Below, one piece after another: positions 26,965-39,272 of a DNA stretch of 64,000 nt. This stretch comes from Bryopsis sp. KO-2023. Its lineage: Eukaryota > Chlorophyta > Ulvophyceae > Bryopsidales > Bryopsidaceae. A program made the position numbers and the translations under genes. The DNA lies in contig BSYQ01000003.1 in NCBI GenBank assembly GCA_030272585.1, positions 5,084,001-5,148,000 on the forward strand, given 5' to 3'. A model generated the notes under the pieces. The model did not search any database, was not told where the DNA came from, and saw only the letters and a program-made list of their open reading frames with translations. Position 1 is the stretch's first letter. The number at the start of each line of letters is the position of its first letter.

Positions 26965-27625
26965 GGGAGAAGTATGAACCGCGCGCAGCACCTCGCGTTC
27001 TTTATTGGAAGAACGCAAACTGAATCCGTGTTAAGGGAAAAAACGCGAAAATAGTTTCGACGATAGAACTCTGTGGGCTTGCTTCCTGGGTTTGCCAGAA
27101 ACAGGTTGCGTCAGTTTTGATTGGTGAAGCAAATTTCTTGTACGACAAAAGCATTCACGTTCGTTCTGGCTGCGCTGGGGCTATTTTGCGCCCTTCTCAA
27201 AATTCGCTTCACGCGGAGTTCACCTCCACCACAAAAGAAAACGGTAGGCGTTACCGCAACAGGAAAAAACGCTCGCAATGAACGCTCGCCGTTCGCTAAA
27301 TTCCCATTCATTTTTAGCTAATTGATACGGCATTTACAAAACCGAACACAGAGTCGTTGCTTGAACAGGCGACGGACCATTTGCCGACAGACACGGCCAA
27401 AAGGCTGGAAGTTCGCCGATAGCGCGCCAGGTCCAGCTTTCTCTTTGTTTTCCGTGTTAAGCTCCATCGAGAAGCTGAAGGTGGTTACGTCGACGCGCGT
27501 TGCGACGACTCTACGTCTGAGGAGGACGCACTGTTATCTTCCCCTCCGCATCCGTAAGGAGGTGAATCAGGGAAGGCCAACGAGCAAAAATAAGGTCCCC
27601 TGCTGTGAGTCCATAGAGGGGGAGG
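26965..27625. other. Divergent intergenic region, PDS5/TM9SF
   Basis: About 660 bp between two divergent start codons, so it should contain both promoters and 5' UTRs. It is more GC-rich than the nearby introns and rich in CG dinucleotides (for example near 27480-27520). The open frames here rest on non-ATG starts and show no family match. Confidence 0.45.
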
Positions 27626-30600
27626 ATGATGTCTCGCTGGTCGCGGGCAGCAAGCCTGCTTGTTTTCCTGGCGCTCGGGTGCTTGGCGCCGGTGGTCGTC
27701 AGCGGACATGGAGTTGAACCCAGCGCAAGGAGGAAATTGCTGTTGGGGGGTCGACACACTTTCAAGGAAGGAGACCTCGTGCCTCTGTGGGCGAACAAAG
27801 TGGGCCCGTTCAGCAACCCAACGTACGGCTGTCGTTGCCCCGCTGTTAAACTGGCATGCGCTTCCAACAAGTTGTTTCAAAAACAAGACCTTTGAATGGC
27901 CTCTTCCTGACACACCAATATATACACATAACTTGTTTGTGGGGGAGGGTCACCGGAAGGGTTGGTAATTTTGTTTTGTTGTAACGAAATGCCCAGAAAC
28001 TCTGGTTGCTCTGCCAGTATTGATTTCAATATATATATATTTATTTATTTCTTTTTCTGCTGTCGATTTGTCAAAGAAACGTCAAACAAACTGATTGAAT
28101 TGAAAATGCATTCAGTTTTTGCAAACTCTTTCTGTACCCACCATTTTGAAAAAAAAACTGGAAGGATGAGATAATTGATTAGTCAGTTTGAAGGCATCAA
28201 TCGTCATGTTGTGGCAAAATTCACAGAGAAACTTATGAGTACTACAACCTCCCTTTCTGCCAAACCAAGAACGGGCTGAAGTACAAGATTCTGGGGATGG
28301 GGGAGGTGATGGATGCCAATCGAATGGCACAAACGCCGTATGTGCTAGCTTTCAAAAAAGACATCACTCGTGACGTGGTGTGCAGCCCAGAGTTCGGTCC
28401 AGAAGAAATTAAAGAATTCAGAAAGGTAGGAACGATAAGGTCAAAACTGACAGAAACTGTTGCACACGAAGAAAATTGGTTTTTGAATGATCTGAATGCA
28501 ATCAAGCTGGGTTCTCAGTGTTTCAGTTTTCAAAGGTCGGGTGATGTGGAAGAAAAAGAGTGACGAGGAAGGGAAAGTGTGATCATGGTGTGATGTTCTT
28601 TTTATTTTTATTTGGAGGGGTGGGTGGGTGTTTTTTATTATTATTATTTGAAACAACTTTAATGTCACTTATGTGGCTCCACAGGCTGTTCAAGATGAGT
28701 GGTATTATCAGATGTTCTACGATGACCTGCCTATCTGGGGGTTCATCGGAAAAATCGACAAAGTGTTGCAGCCCCCGGAGCCGGAGGTCCGCTACCTCTT
28801 GTACACTCACATGCACTTCGAAATCAAATACAACGGCAACCACATCATAGAAATTGCAGCTTCCACGGAGCATCCGGTGGACATCTCAGAAGCGTCTGTC
28901 CAAGGGTCCTTGACGTTGGAGTTCAGTTATTCGGTGCAATGGCTGCCCACTAACACCCCCTTCGATAAACGACTGGAGCGATACAAGAATTTCCTCATGA
29001 AACCCGTTCATTTGGAGGTGAGGTTGAGAAAAAAAAAAAAAAACATTTACTTTGCAAACGTTTTGGGCGAAGTACAACCAGTTGAAATGAATTTCTAATT
29101 CTGAAATATATATTTTAAATCTCAATATGGGGGTGGACCAACAGAGTTTTTTTCTTACTCCTGTCTTGTTTTTTCTTTGTTTTTTTGGCCATAGATTCAT
29201 TGGTTTTCCATAGTGAATTCTTGCGTGATGGTCATTTTGCTGCTGCTGTTTTTGGTGACAATCCTCATGAGGGTGCTGAAAAACGACTTGATAAAATACA
29301 CACGAGACGAAGAAGGTAGGCAGAACACACAGATCAATCAGACAGTGTCACCTGTTGCACTCTGTTGCATTCGTTTTTAACTTTGGTTGTATTGGGGGGT
29401 GCATTGAGGTTGAAAATCTCTGCAATCTGTTTAAGACAGATCAAGCAGAAGGGACAGTCAGAAAAAGTTTTTTGTGGATCAAAACTGAGGGAAGTGGAAA
29501 TGAAGTGATTACGCCAATAATGAAATAATAATAATAATAGTGATTTAGGACCCATATCACTCATTTGCGTAGTGGACGGGCTACATGGAGTCTTTACCCT
29601 CGATTCAAAAGAATTTAAAAAAGAAAAGAAAAACTGATAAGCCAAACAGCGAATTAAATTCAAGTCCTTGTTGTTGTTTTTTCCCTGGGAAGGCATGGAG
29701 GAGGAAGAATCTGGCTGGAAATATGTCCACGGGGATGTTTTTCGATTTCCTCAGCAGAAGATGCTTTTCTGTGCCTTTGTGGGAACAGGATCTCAGGTAG
29801 GGGAAAAATCACCATAAAAGAATTTGATGGGGACCTTTTTTTCTGGCAAAGAGTGTGCACTTAGATTGACAGTGAGCCAATTGGGGCTAGATAGAGGAAA
29901 CCAACCGCTGTTCTGTGAAAAAAGCATAGAAAGAATGTTATTATTATTGCTTTTTCCTATACAACTCCTCGCTCACTCGATTATTGATCTGTATGGGGGA
30001 TTTCGCGTTTTGGGAGGTTCATTGATTTGTGAAAGGTAGCATGTTGCCACTGCAGCTCTTCTTCCTGGCCATCTTCATATTTTTCCTAGCACTGGTGGGT
30101 GTTTTCTATCCTTACAATAGAGGGGCCTTGTACTCGGCACTGGTGGTGCTGTATGCCTTGACTGCTGGAATCGCTGGCTACGTGGGCTGCTCGTATCACA
30201 GACAAATGGAGGGCAGGGAATCCTGGGTGAAAACGGTGCTGGGGATTTGTTTCATTTACTGTGGACCCTTCTTCTTGACGTTCTGTTTTCTCAACACAGT
30301 CGCCATCATGTACGGGGTAAGTTTCTCTTCGCCACGACTGTTTTTTCGTTTTTTTTGCTATTTGTTTCGTTGTTTCCTTGAATGTGGCAAATCATTTCGG
30401 TGATAATTCACATAATTGGAGCATCCTTATAGTGAACACCTCACCATTGGAATTAAGGCTGACGGGAGTGTGTATGTGTATCTATTTTTGTATCTTTGTT
30501 GAAGTCTACGGCAGCCCTTCCATTTGGAACGATTGTGGTAATTCTGCTGATCTGGGCAGCCATCACCATACCTTTGACAATATTCGGTGGAATAGCTGGC

Positions 30601-31715
30601 AAGAATGGAAAGTAAGTGGTCCACATCACTGTACACCTTATAATGCAAAACAGAAGAAAGAAAACGCCCACAGGAGATGACTTACGTTTGATCTTGAAGT
30701 CGAGGGTTTTTTCTTTTGTGCAAGATTCTCTGAATTTGAGTATAGTCAAACTAAGAATAAAGATTTTTTTGAAGCTTTTATCTTGTAACACTAGATATAA
30801 CGTGATTTTTTAATTTAGCGTATAATAATGTACTTTTTCGTTCAATCGATCCACAGAGTTGGAACGTTTCAACACCATGGTTTGCTTTATTTTGCTTCTC
30901 GATTTCAACTTGACATTGGCGATTGCTTTTCAGGTCAGACTTTGCCGCTCCAGTTCGCACCAACAAATACCCTCGAGAAGTGCCTGACCTACCTTGGTAC
31001 AGAAACACAGTGCCTCAAATCCTGATGGCCGGGTTCCTCCCGTTCTCCGCCATTTACGTGGAGCTCTACTACATTTTCGCAACCCTGTGGGGCCACGAAG
31101 TCTACATCATCTGGAACATCCTGTGCATCGTGTTTTGCATTCTGATCCTGGTCACAGCATTCATCACCATTGCCCTCACTTATTTCCAGCTGGCGGTGGA
31201 AGACCACAGATGGTGGTGGAGGTCGTTCCTGTGCGGAGGGTCCACCGGGATTTACATCTACGGATATTGCTTCTACTATTTTATCTGGAGATCGGACATG
31301 TCAGGATTCATGCAGACGTCGTTTTATTTCGGGTACATGCTGATGGTATCTTTCGGATTCTTTCTGATGCTGGGTACGGTGGGCTGGAGGGCGTCGCTCA
31401 GCTTCGTCAGACATATGTACAAGGTATGAGCTGGATTTTGATCGACCTTAGGAGTGCAAGGACGCATGCAGGGTTCTTGATGTTCGACCGACCGGCACAC
31501 GTCACGGCTTTGGTGTTTTGTTGTATCAATCTATAACAATAATCTTTATGAATCAGAAGAATTTTACTTTCAGTCTCAGAAAAATTATCAGAATCCTCAG
31601 TGGAGTGTTTTCAATTCTTAAGTAAGAAAATGACGTGCCAAGTTGTTAACAACTTTTCTTTACAAGGTGGTGAGTTTGTGTGGTGTGATTTTTGCAGTCC
31701 ATAAAGAGTGAGTGA
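27626..31715 (+). CDS. Transmembrane 9 superfamily (endomembrane protein 70) protein
   Basis: Nine-pass Golgi/endosomal membrane protein of the TM9SF/TMN family, closest in remembered sequence to the plant TMN11/TMN12 group. ATG 27626 (MMSRWSRA) starts a signal peptide ([18 protein letters not shown]). The mature start has [20 protein letters not shown], and joining exon 1 to exon 2 (about 28226) gives the diagnostic [14 protein letters not shown]. Later exons: about 28685-29019 (lumenal domain), 29195-29314 (first core membrane segment), 29696-29795 ([13 protein letters not shown]), 30054-30316 ([20 protein letters not shown]), 30507-30611 ([14 protein letters not shown]), 30935-31424 (PWYRNTVPQ, the remaining membrane helices, [22 protein letters not shown]). 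A final 18-nt coding piece at 31698-31715 adds SIKSE and a stop. This restores the conserved cytosolic K-x-D/E tail, a known Golgi retention and COPI-binding signal in the family. Confidence 0.93.
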
Positions 31716-32375
31716 TGCTATGCACACACCTGTGGGAAAATTGGGCCAACATCTGCAATATGGGTGGAATGGGATGGGATTGGGAATTTGACTGAACCAA
31801 TGGGGCTGTGGGAAGTAGTGTTTTGAAGGAAAAGGTTTGGGAGCGATGATCAGAGAGGGGGGGGGGGGGGTCTGGGGAGTGTTGAGCTGACCTACATGTC
31901 GCATTTCAAGCACTCTTTCTATGGAGGGGCAGGATGCTAGGCAAGGAGATCTTACATCTCGCTTAAACTGAGGTGCAGCAAAGAGAAACATAAGATGGTA
32001 GTGACCACATGATTGATGGGATTCAGTCGATGTGTTGTAGTTTTTCAAATATGATTTCCAGTTCAACAGTGGCACACACACGAGCTGATGGTGGTGGGGT
32101 GAGCTTGCTCAAGAGAGTGCTTTGGCAACAAGACAAAAAAACATGTTTCTTGGCAAGATGAATAATTTCAATAATCGAAATCGTTTGTTAAATACAGTCC
32201 TGGCCTGGTTGCGATGAAATCAATCTTTCGCTTCCCACGCAGGAAGCCCCCTCCCCCCCCCCCAAATCGACCACTTCGACACCTGTGTGTGAGCCCTTGC
32301 TCACAAAAGACAAAAGAATCCCCCAATAACTGGTATACAATTCTCCCCACCCTTTTTCCGAGTTTCTGAACCATA
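31716..32375. other. Convergent intergenic region, TM9SF and DCC gene 3' ends
   Basis: About 660 bp between the two stop codons. It holds a G run of about 13 near 31858-31870 and a C run at 32253-32263. No coding signal or TGTAA element was found close to either stop. Confidence 0.45.
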
Positions 32376-32942
32376 TCATACGAAGCGATCGATGTTGGTA
32401 GAATCTGGAAGCCTGCAGGTGTCTCTCATCCCCAAAATGTTATATCGGTTTTTCCCCACAAAGTCGTACCAGCCGTCGCGTATGTCCTTCGGAACCGGCC
32501 CCAACATATAGGACGCCAAAGGGAGCGGTAAGGAGAGCTCCTCGGCGATGCGCAACGCGGCGTCGGACTGGACGTGAAAGTCGTCGCTCTCAACGACCAC
32601 CATGGAGCTGATGTCTTCGCTCCGCCGACCGCAGCTTTCGAGCAGCGCTTTCCCAGATTCGCTCTGCAACGCACCGAGGCGGAACACCTTGTTGCTGTCC
32701 CATTTCATCACGAAGTCCACGCCTGCGTTGCAAAAGTTGCACACGCCGTCGAACAGGATTATGGGACGCTTATCCTCCGCGAAGAAGTCGGCTCTCGACT
32801 TCGCATGGGTTTCGGAAGGGACATCTGACTTGGCGCGACCGACGCTCGGTGTAACGGTCGGGGCGGCGCGCGACAGCAACCCGCGACCCCTCAGACATCG
32901 TTGCGTGGGAAGACTCCTAATCATAGCTTTGGAAAAACTCAT
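32376..32942 (-). CDS. DCC-family (DUF393) thiol-disulfide oxidoreductase-like protein
   Basis: Single-exon 188-residue protein. The DCC family is named for its conserved D-x-x-C-x-x-C motif, seen here as FDGVCNFCN at about residues 63-71, and is thought to act in thiol-disulfide exchange; biochemical data are thin. Also conserved are FVMKWD, ALQSESGKALL, and the C-terminal WYDFVGKNRYNILG. The first 55 or so residues are Ser/Arg/Thr-rich with few acidic residues (SKAMIRSLPTQRCLRGRG), suggesting an organelle transit peptide. The start ATG at 32942 is a true ATG. It is the only gene in the window with no intron, and its start faces the ADNT1-like gene about 420 bp away. Confidence 0.85.
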   Translation of the reverse strand: MSFSKAMIRSLPTQRCLRGRGLLSRAAPTVTPSVGRAKSDVPSETHAKSRADFFAEDKRPIILFDGVCNFCNAGVDFVMKWDSNKVFRLGALQSESGKALLESCGRRSEDISSMVVVESDDFHVQSDAALRIAEELSLPLPLASYMLGPVPKDIRDGWYDFVGKNRYNILGMRDTCRLPDSTNIDRFV

Positions 32943-33364
32943 CGCTCGTGTCTTTTTTTTTTTTTGCCGTTTGCAAACGACGATGGAGCGGACAAAGAAT
33001 GGAAAAAAAAATAATCACCAGTGAAGTAGCGAAAGGCGTCAATTTGTAATGGATTTCGGAGTCCAGAATCCAGAAGACTCCGATCGATCCGGATCGTCAG
33101 ACATGTGGGCAGCTTTTAGAGTATCGCTCTTACAACTTCCCTCTTCTCGCTTTCTTTTCCGATGATACCCGACTCATTCCTCCCCACGCGCTCCTGACGG
33201 CGGTCGATCGGCGCCACCCCCCGCAAGAGCCTCTCCATTTTTCACGATCGCGCGCAGCGCTGCCGCCAACCTGTCGAGCCAGCCACCATCCTTGTTCGGG
33301 TTGCTGCCGCGTTCTACAGGAAAAGAGCGTGGTGCGTTCGTTCTCTCTCGCGCTGTGACCGACG
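32943..33364. other. Divergent intergenic region, DCC gene/ADNT1
   Basis: About 420 bp between divergent starts; probable shared promoter region. A T run lies near 32952-32965 and CG-rich sequence near 33185-33260. No motif I can defend. Confidence 0.4.
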
Positions 33365-35124
33365 ATGGCCAGCCAGGAAACCGGCTGGGATGATCTCGGG
33401 AAGTCTCTTCTGGCGGGAGGGCTCGCTGGAGGGATGTAAGTGATCGAAAAAACATCCGTTTGTTTCGTCGTCTCTCGCTGTTCAACTCACGCTGCCGTAT
33501 GTGCCAACAATCATTCCATGGTGTGACGGATCTAATTCTTTGGGTGTAGATCCCGAACCGCTGTGGCTCCTTTGGAACGGCTAAAAATCGTCCTGCAAGT
33601 TCAGGGAAACGAAAAGGTCTACACTGGTGTATGGCAGGTGGGGAATCCCTGATCTTGTTTGAGCTGGCTGCTTTTTTTGCTTTTTCTCATGTTTCACCCT
33701 GAACCTTTCAAAAACTCAAGGCATTAATATTGAAAGAGGGATATGGAGGTCTTTGACCAATTGGATCCAATGATAATCTCAGGAAGTGGTACTGCAGTGT
33801 CGCACAAATTTTTAAAATAATTAAAAATAGAGTAATATACATGAAGGAATAAATGGATGAGTGTTCAATTTACATTGAACAAAAATTTACATTGAGTCGA
33901 TTTCACTTATATTTGTTCACTTTCAAAAGCAATTTCATGGCAAGAGGGGGGATTCTGGGAAGACTAGATTGTATGGAATTGTTAACTTCGGGATTCATAT
34001 CCATTATTTTTTTTCTCGGAAAATAAATATTCCAGAAACCGAGATGGAATTGTTTTGTTTTGTTCCAGGGTTTGGTGAAAATGGCCAAATCGGAGGGGGT
34101 GAGAGGACTTATGAAAGGAAATGGAACAAATTGCATAAGGATCATCCCAAACTCGGCGGTGAAGTTCCTAACTTACGAGAAGTTCAAGCAGTAAGCCAAC
34201 ACCCCTTGGACAATAGTCTTAGAAATCGCAGGAATCACAACTTTTTTGTAACACTACTTTTTTTGATTCAATGCTTCTTGGATATTGAGAAGTTGCAATT
34301 TCCTAGAATTGATTGTTAGTCTATTACTCATCATTGATCTCAATGAGGGGAAAGTATGGGTGGCGTGACAGGTATCTATCCGCTTATAAGAAGGACCAAA
34401 TTGGGGATGGAAAGCTGACTCCAGGATTGAGACTTTTAGCGGGGGCCGGCGCAGGGATAGTTGGAATGACATGTGAGTGACTCATGTCTTCCCTGGTATC
34501 TCAAAACCAAAAGAGGCTCTGAAAAAAAAGAATAATTAAAAATATAAAAACAGTAATAAAGTGTATATATCCAAGACCTAAGTTGGGACAGAATGCGTTT
34601 TTCAAACTATACAGCAATAAGGAAGGTTTTATTTCAGCTTGTGGACTTTTTTAAGAATTTTTTTCCTTCAAGGATTTGGGCTGAATCGCCTCTTTGTGGA
34701 CGGCTTATGTTGGGCGAGATTGCCTAATGTAAATATAACATTCAAAAATGTATAAATAACGAATATACAGTTTTTTCCCAGCGGATTCTTGAATCAATGT
34801 ATACATCAAATCAAGAGGTTTAGGAAGGCAGTGCCTCTGACAAATAACTGTAACGTTGTTTCATTTTGGTTCAGCAACGTACCCCCTTGACATGGTGAGA
34901 GGCCGATTGACGGTGCAGGAAGGTACAAGTGCGCAATACAGAGGGATCGCGCATGCAGCCACTGATATTTTTAAAAAGGTGAAACTTGGTCTCTGGAAAT
35001 GGTTGCCCCCCTTCACCCTTCCCTGTCTCTGGATAGATGTACGTATTGAATAGTAGCTGTGTCTGTTTGTCTTTTGGCCACCAGGGTAACGTTTCTGTCT
35101 TTTTTTTTTTTTTTTTTTCTGTTT

Positions 35125-35158
<34 letters not shown>

Positions 35159-36485
35159 GGGGGGGGGGGGAGAAAAGAGATGGGTTAAGGGCAATGGTTC
35201 AGAATTCCAGCAATTTTTTAACAAACTGAGTAGGTTTGCGATTTTCTCGCAGGAAGGACTCCTTGCTTTCTATAGAGGTTGGCTTCCAAGTGTGATCGGA
35301 GTCGTACCATATGCAGGATTAAACTTTGGGGTGTACGAAACCTCCAAGGTCTTTCTCCTGAACTACCACGGTGAGCAGACTGTTTTTTCGTTTGGGCCTG
35401 ATGTATGTGTTTTTTGGTTTCTGGAATCTTATGGATATCCAATCATACTCCGGCAATGACGTTATTCTGTGTCTGTCCTTCTTTCTCAAATCAGGTGTAT
35501 CGGAGGAGGCGGACTTAGGAACGGTCGAAATGCTTGGGTGTGGAGCTTTGGCTGGTTTGTGCGGGCAAACCATGGCCTATCCTTTTGATGTGGCGAGGAG
35601 ACGGCTTCAGGTACGCATATCCAGACACGTGGATGGTTTTTTTTTTTTGAATAAAAGTGTACATATATTTGCTTCATCTGGTCTTGGTGCAACTGAGAAT
35701 GGAAGCGAGAAATATGTTGAGGGTTTGGCATTGACAGCATCGATAGGACAGTAGAACTTCAACTGCTTGTCTTGGTTGGGAGGTTTGTGAGGGTTGGGAG
35801 TGGTGGATGTCTGAATGGTTCTGTTATTTTCGTGGTTGGTGTTGAAGGTCTCTGGCTGGCAAGGTGCAGCACAGCTGCATGGAGACAGCGTGGGTCATGC
35901 TGTTGCGTACAAAGGGATGGTGGACTGTTTCAAACGAACGGTGCAGGAGGAGGGAGTGCAAGCCTTGTTCAAGGTGACCTCGAGTTTCTGGATCAACCAT
36001 CAACGCATCAGATTATGCCCAGAAGCATCGCTTTTATTTATTTCATTTTCAATCTCGACTCAGTTCACTTGTGGATTATCGTATGCAGTCTTTTTTTCTT
36101 TTTTTCGGTGAACCTGAGGTTTGTGTTTTATGTTTTTCCAGGGCTTGTGGCCGAATTATTTGAAGGTGATTCCATCGATCGCCATCATGTTCGTTTGCTA
36201 TGAGAAGGTGAGTGTCAATGGACTATGGAAAGGAACCAGTTTATTGTGATCTTTTCAAGATGTATGCTTTAAAACATGGAAGTTCTTTTTTTTTTTTGGA
36301 GTCCCTCTTTTTGTGCAAAGAAAAGCCATCGTTTAAAAAAATTATGACTTGAAAAACGAATCCATGTCTGAAACACTAGTGGAAAAATGTCGTGTTCTTT
36401 TTTTTTGTTCCCTTAAATGTTTGTTTTCTCAACTGTGATGCAGATCAAGTCGCTCGTGGGGGCAAAGTTTGTATTGTCAAGCTGA
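33365..36485 (+). CDS. ADNT1: Mitochondrial adenine nucleotide carrier (ADNT1-like)
   Basis: Six-helix, three-repeat mitochondrial carrier of the inner membrane. Its closest remembered relative is plant ADNT1, which exchanges AMP/ADP/ATP. Ten exons: 33365-33435, about 33550-33637, 34070-34190, 34372-34471, 34875-34978, 35252-35370, 35494-35610, 35850-35972, 36142-36207 and 36443-36485. The three carrier signatures P-x-[D/E]-x-x-[K/R] are AVAPLERLKIVLQVQ, ATYPLDMVRGRLTVQ and MAYPFDVARRRLQ. Other strong matches are MKGNGTNCIRIIPNSAVKF, YRGWLPSVIGVVPYAGLNF and GLWPNYLKVIPSIAI. The first exon gives SLLAGGLAGG, joined to SRTAVAPLE. ATG 33365 is the first in frame, so the N-terminus is short with no calcium-binding extension. 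The small-solute specificity is inferred from the ADNT1-like contacts, not proven. Confidence 0.92.
35099..35170. repeat. Long T tract followed by G tract in ADNT1 intron
   Basis: A T18 run, a short CTGTTTG break, about 32 T residues and then 13 G residues lie in the intron ahead of exon 6. Homopolymers this long are prone to length error in assembly as well as in vivo. Confidence 0.85.
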
Positions 36486-36652
36486 TCATCCCTGAGAGGA
36501 TGCCCCAGACAGGGCCTCGATTTTTTCTTGAGACACGCACACATACACACACACGCTCTACAGAGGATTGACGCAGAGTTGCATTGTCTGTTAGATAGTT
36601 TAGTTAGCAGTGGGTCGAAAAAAAAAAAGAAGAAAAAGAAAAAAAAGGGCAA

Positions 36653-36682
36653 AACAAAACAAAACAAAAACAAAACAAAAAA
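36653..36682. repeat. AAAAC simple repeat
   Basis: Repeated AAAAC/CAAAA units downstream of the ADNT1-like gene. Confidence 0.7.
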
Positions 36683-36706
36683 CCAGGAAAACAGCTATGC
36701 CAGCGA

Positions 36707-36711
36707 TGTAA
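36707..36711 (+). promoter_or_regulatory. Candidate TGTAA poly(A) element, ADNT1
   Basis: TGTAA about 222 nt past the ADNT1 stop codon. Confidence 0.3.
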
Positions 36712-39212
36712 ATCTTGCATATGTGGTGATGGTCAGATTTATCCATGTCTGGTTTTGTTATTTCAAGGTTTCCAAATTCCTATTGATTTTGCCTGAATTT
36801 TTTTGTTTTTTGCCGTCTTCGTTTTGGTGGGATGGTCGATTGTATGGAGAAGACATTCTTTTGTTCTTTTCGAGAACACCCTCCCCCTGAGCTGCCCTGC
36901 CCCCCAAAAATATCAACAGTGGTTGAAATGGCCAAATCTTTTCATGCTTAGAAGATCAAACGGGGAAACTATGTGGAACACTGTGCAGCTCCTTTTTCCC
37001 AGTCATGATTCTCATTTCACAAATCCCACCAGAGTCATTCATTTGGTCTTCACTGACCTCCATTCTCTCCTTTCAAACAGAAAAACGGTCCACAATGTGG
37101 ACTGGAGTCTTAACACATTGCCAAAATGGGGGGAATTGCTGGGAGGAGGAAAAAGTCCACTGGGTTGGCACATCTATTGGAATGAGAAAGCCTTGGACTG
37201 CATTTCCTCTTTTCCCTTTTTTTTTGCTGTAGAGGGGGCAGAGAGAAAAATAAAAAAATTAGAAAAAAAAATTCCTGGATGCACCAAAAGAAAAGAATAA
37301 ACAATAGAGCCTGGTGGACAAGCTGGAGGCTTGTGTACAAGCCTTACCCACATCTGTCGAAAGCAAAGTTGATCCAGCACAACGTTTTGGTCAGGCACAG
37401 CTCGGATGTATATTTTACGTGATCTAGAGTCTTGTACATTTTGTGTATACTTTTGTACATAACTGAACAATTTTGTATTGTCTTGTACATTATGTACATT
37501 TTTTGTATAGTTCTGGAGGATATCGGGGGGTTGAACAAGAAGATGAAAGCTGGAAAAAAAGGAGAGTGTTCAGGACTGTGTTGGGATTGATGGGATATTT
37601 CTGTTGATTTTAAAAAAATGAATACACTTGTGATGAAAAGGGAATAATGTTTGTAGGGCAGTGGAGAGATACTGGGCGGAGGGAACAAAAAAAGAGGTCT
37701 GACAAAGAGTGAAGAATTCGGCCAATGTTGAACATCGATTGAAAGATGGGACGGAGAAAACAAAGTGAGTGAAGGATTTTTTTTTTTCCAAGGGAGGGGG
37801 GGGAGGAAGATAAGCAGATCTCTGAACGGCTTTGAAACGAAATTGTTTTTGTCATTGAAGAAATTGGAGATGGTAACAGAAAGGGCAGTTGGCTGGATTG
37901 TGTCTGGGGGGTGAGTCTGACAGGATGAAGCAGGGGCAGGATGGGCCATTCTTCTTGCCAACATGTGGAATGCAGGGGCTGGGAGGACAGTTTTCAGAAG
38001 GCTCAGAGAGGGGGAACCTTGATGGGCTCAACATGTGGATTGTAGGAGATGTAAGCTGCTTTGATGATGTTTCAGTTTCTGTCTGTCATGGGCTCAAGCT
38101 TACCTAGTTAGCTCACCTTCTAATGTATGTGTATACATTTGCTTAGCAATCAATGTTAATTTATTTTTGGTATTTTTCTTGTCTTGGTTATGAAAAAGAC
38201 ATTTGTTGCGGCTTCCGCCAGGTCAGTTGTTAAGATCTCCTTCCTTCACTTTAGGATTCTGTGAATGGCACAGGTTTCTCTGTGCATTTTCTGAGCAAGC
38301 TGAAACAAGTTGAAAACACCACCACAAGACGCTCACAACAAGGTGAACAAATTCTCATGTTGCAACTCAGTCCCACCCAGCCTTTCACGATCCTGATTTC
38401 AACACCAACCCTTCCTGACACCTGGTGTAGATCCTGACACCTCGGTGATCTGCACATTGAAAGGTGAATTTTGCACCACAGGGAAGAAGATCCTGAGCTT
38501 GACATGAACACATATTTTTTTCTTTCTGGAATTCACTGTTTCTGTAGATGTGGGACATGTCATGGAACAGGCTGTGTGGTTTTCCATGTTGCTATGATGG
38601 AATTTGGTTTGGTTGATTTGAATGCTCGGTCCAATCAAGAAGGTGGGCATCCAAGGAGCAAACGGGGCAGTCTTTTCTCTGAAGGAAATTTGATGATGGA
38701 GGTTTGCTGTTGTACCTTCCTTGCAATGGGTTTCCCTGTCAGCAATTCAGTCTGCAAGATCTACACTGATGTGGTTTTGAAATTGAAAAAAAAAATATTG
38801 AAAATTAAAAAACATAATGGAAGATCACAATCAGACTGAACGACGGAGTCTGCTTTCTGCAATAAGATGGTTGGTCCTAGCTTTGTGTTTTCTTTCTGTT
38901 TTTTGTGTCGGGATTTCTCTCACGCATCTAGCAACAAACATTCCTATTCCAGGTGATTGATAAATATGTACAGGTATTAATCATAGAAAGGATACGGGAG
39001 TGTTTGTGCCTGTTGTTTGTTTTTGGTTAACAACTTTCTTGAGACTCTCCAGTTTCACAATATTAATTGTTCGATCCAATTTAACCATTGGCCTCATGAG
39101 CATTGACAGGAAGCAAACGACAAAACTGAACACGACAAACCGAAAAAGAATTATATTTGGTGGACCAAAGAAAAAAAAAGTAAAAAAAAACACAGAAAAA
39201 ATACGTTGCCAA

Positions 39213-39217
39213 TTACA
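39213..39217 (-). promoter_or_regulatory. Candidate TGTAA poly(A) element, helical-repeat gene
   Basis: TGTAA on the minus strand about 56 nt past the stop codon. Confidence 0.3.
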
Positions 39218-39272
39218 AAATCAGGCAATAGCCATCGAGGGAAAAAAAAGGAAAAAAAAAAATTAAAAAGCA

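Larger units (their letters stand above)
36486..39272. other. Long convergent intergenic region
   Basis: About 2.8 kb between the ADNT1 stop and the stop of the helical-repeat gene on the other strand. It holds TGTAA at 36707, an AAAAC repeat at 36653-36682, a cluster of TGTACA/TGTA motifs (about 37330-37515) and A-rich tracts near 39170-39265. The longest open frames (up to 206 codons at 37344-37964 minus, low-complexity S/P/F-rich) have no family match and poor composition. I see no supported gene. Confidence 0.5.

Noticed and set aside
27121..27321. Plus-strand 66-codon frame with a hydrophobic stretch
   Set aside because: It starts at TTG rather than ATG and lies in the PDS5/TM9SF promoter gap with no recognisable similarity.
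37344..37964. Minus-strand open frame of 206 codons in the ADNT1 downstream region
   Set aside because: Low-complexity S/P/F/H-rich translation, no domain, and the opposite strand is simple G/A-rich sequence; length alone is not enough.
38251..38839. Possible gene fragment with short Cys-rich open frames on both strands
   Set aside because: No frame longer than about 120 codons, no coherent splice joins and no family match.
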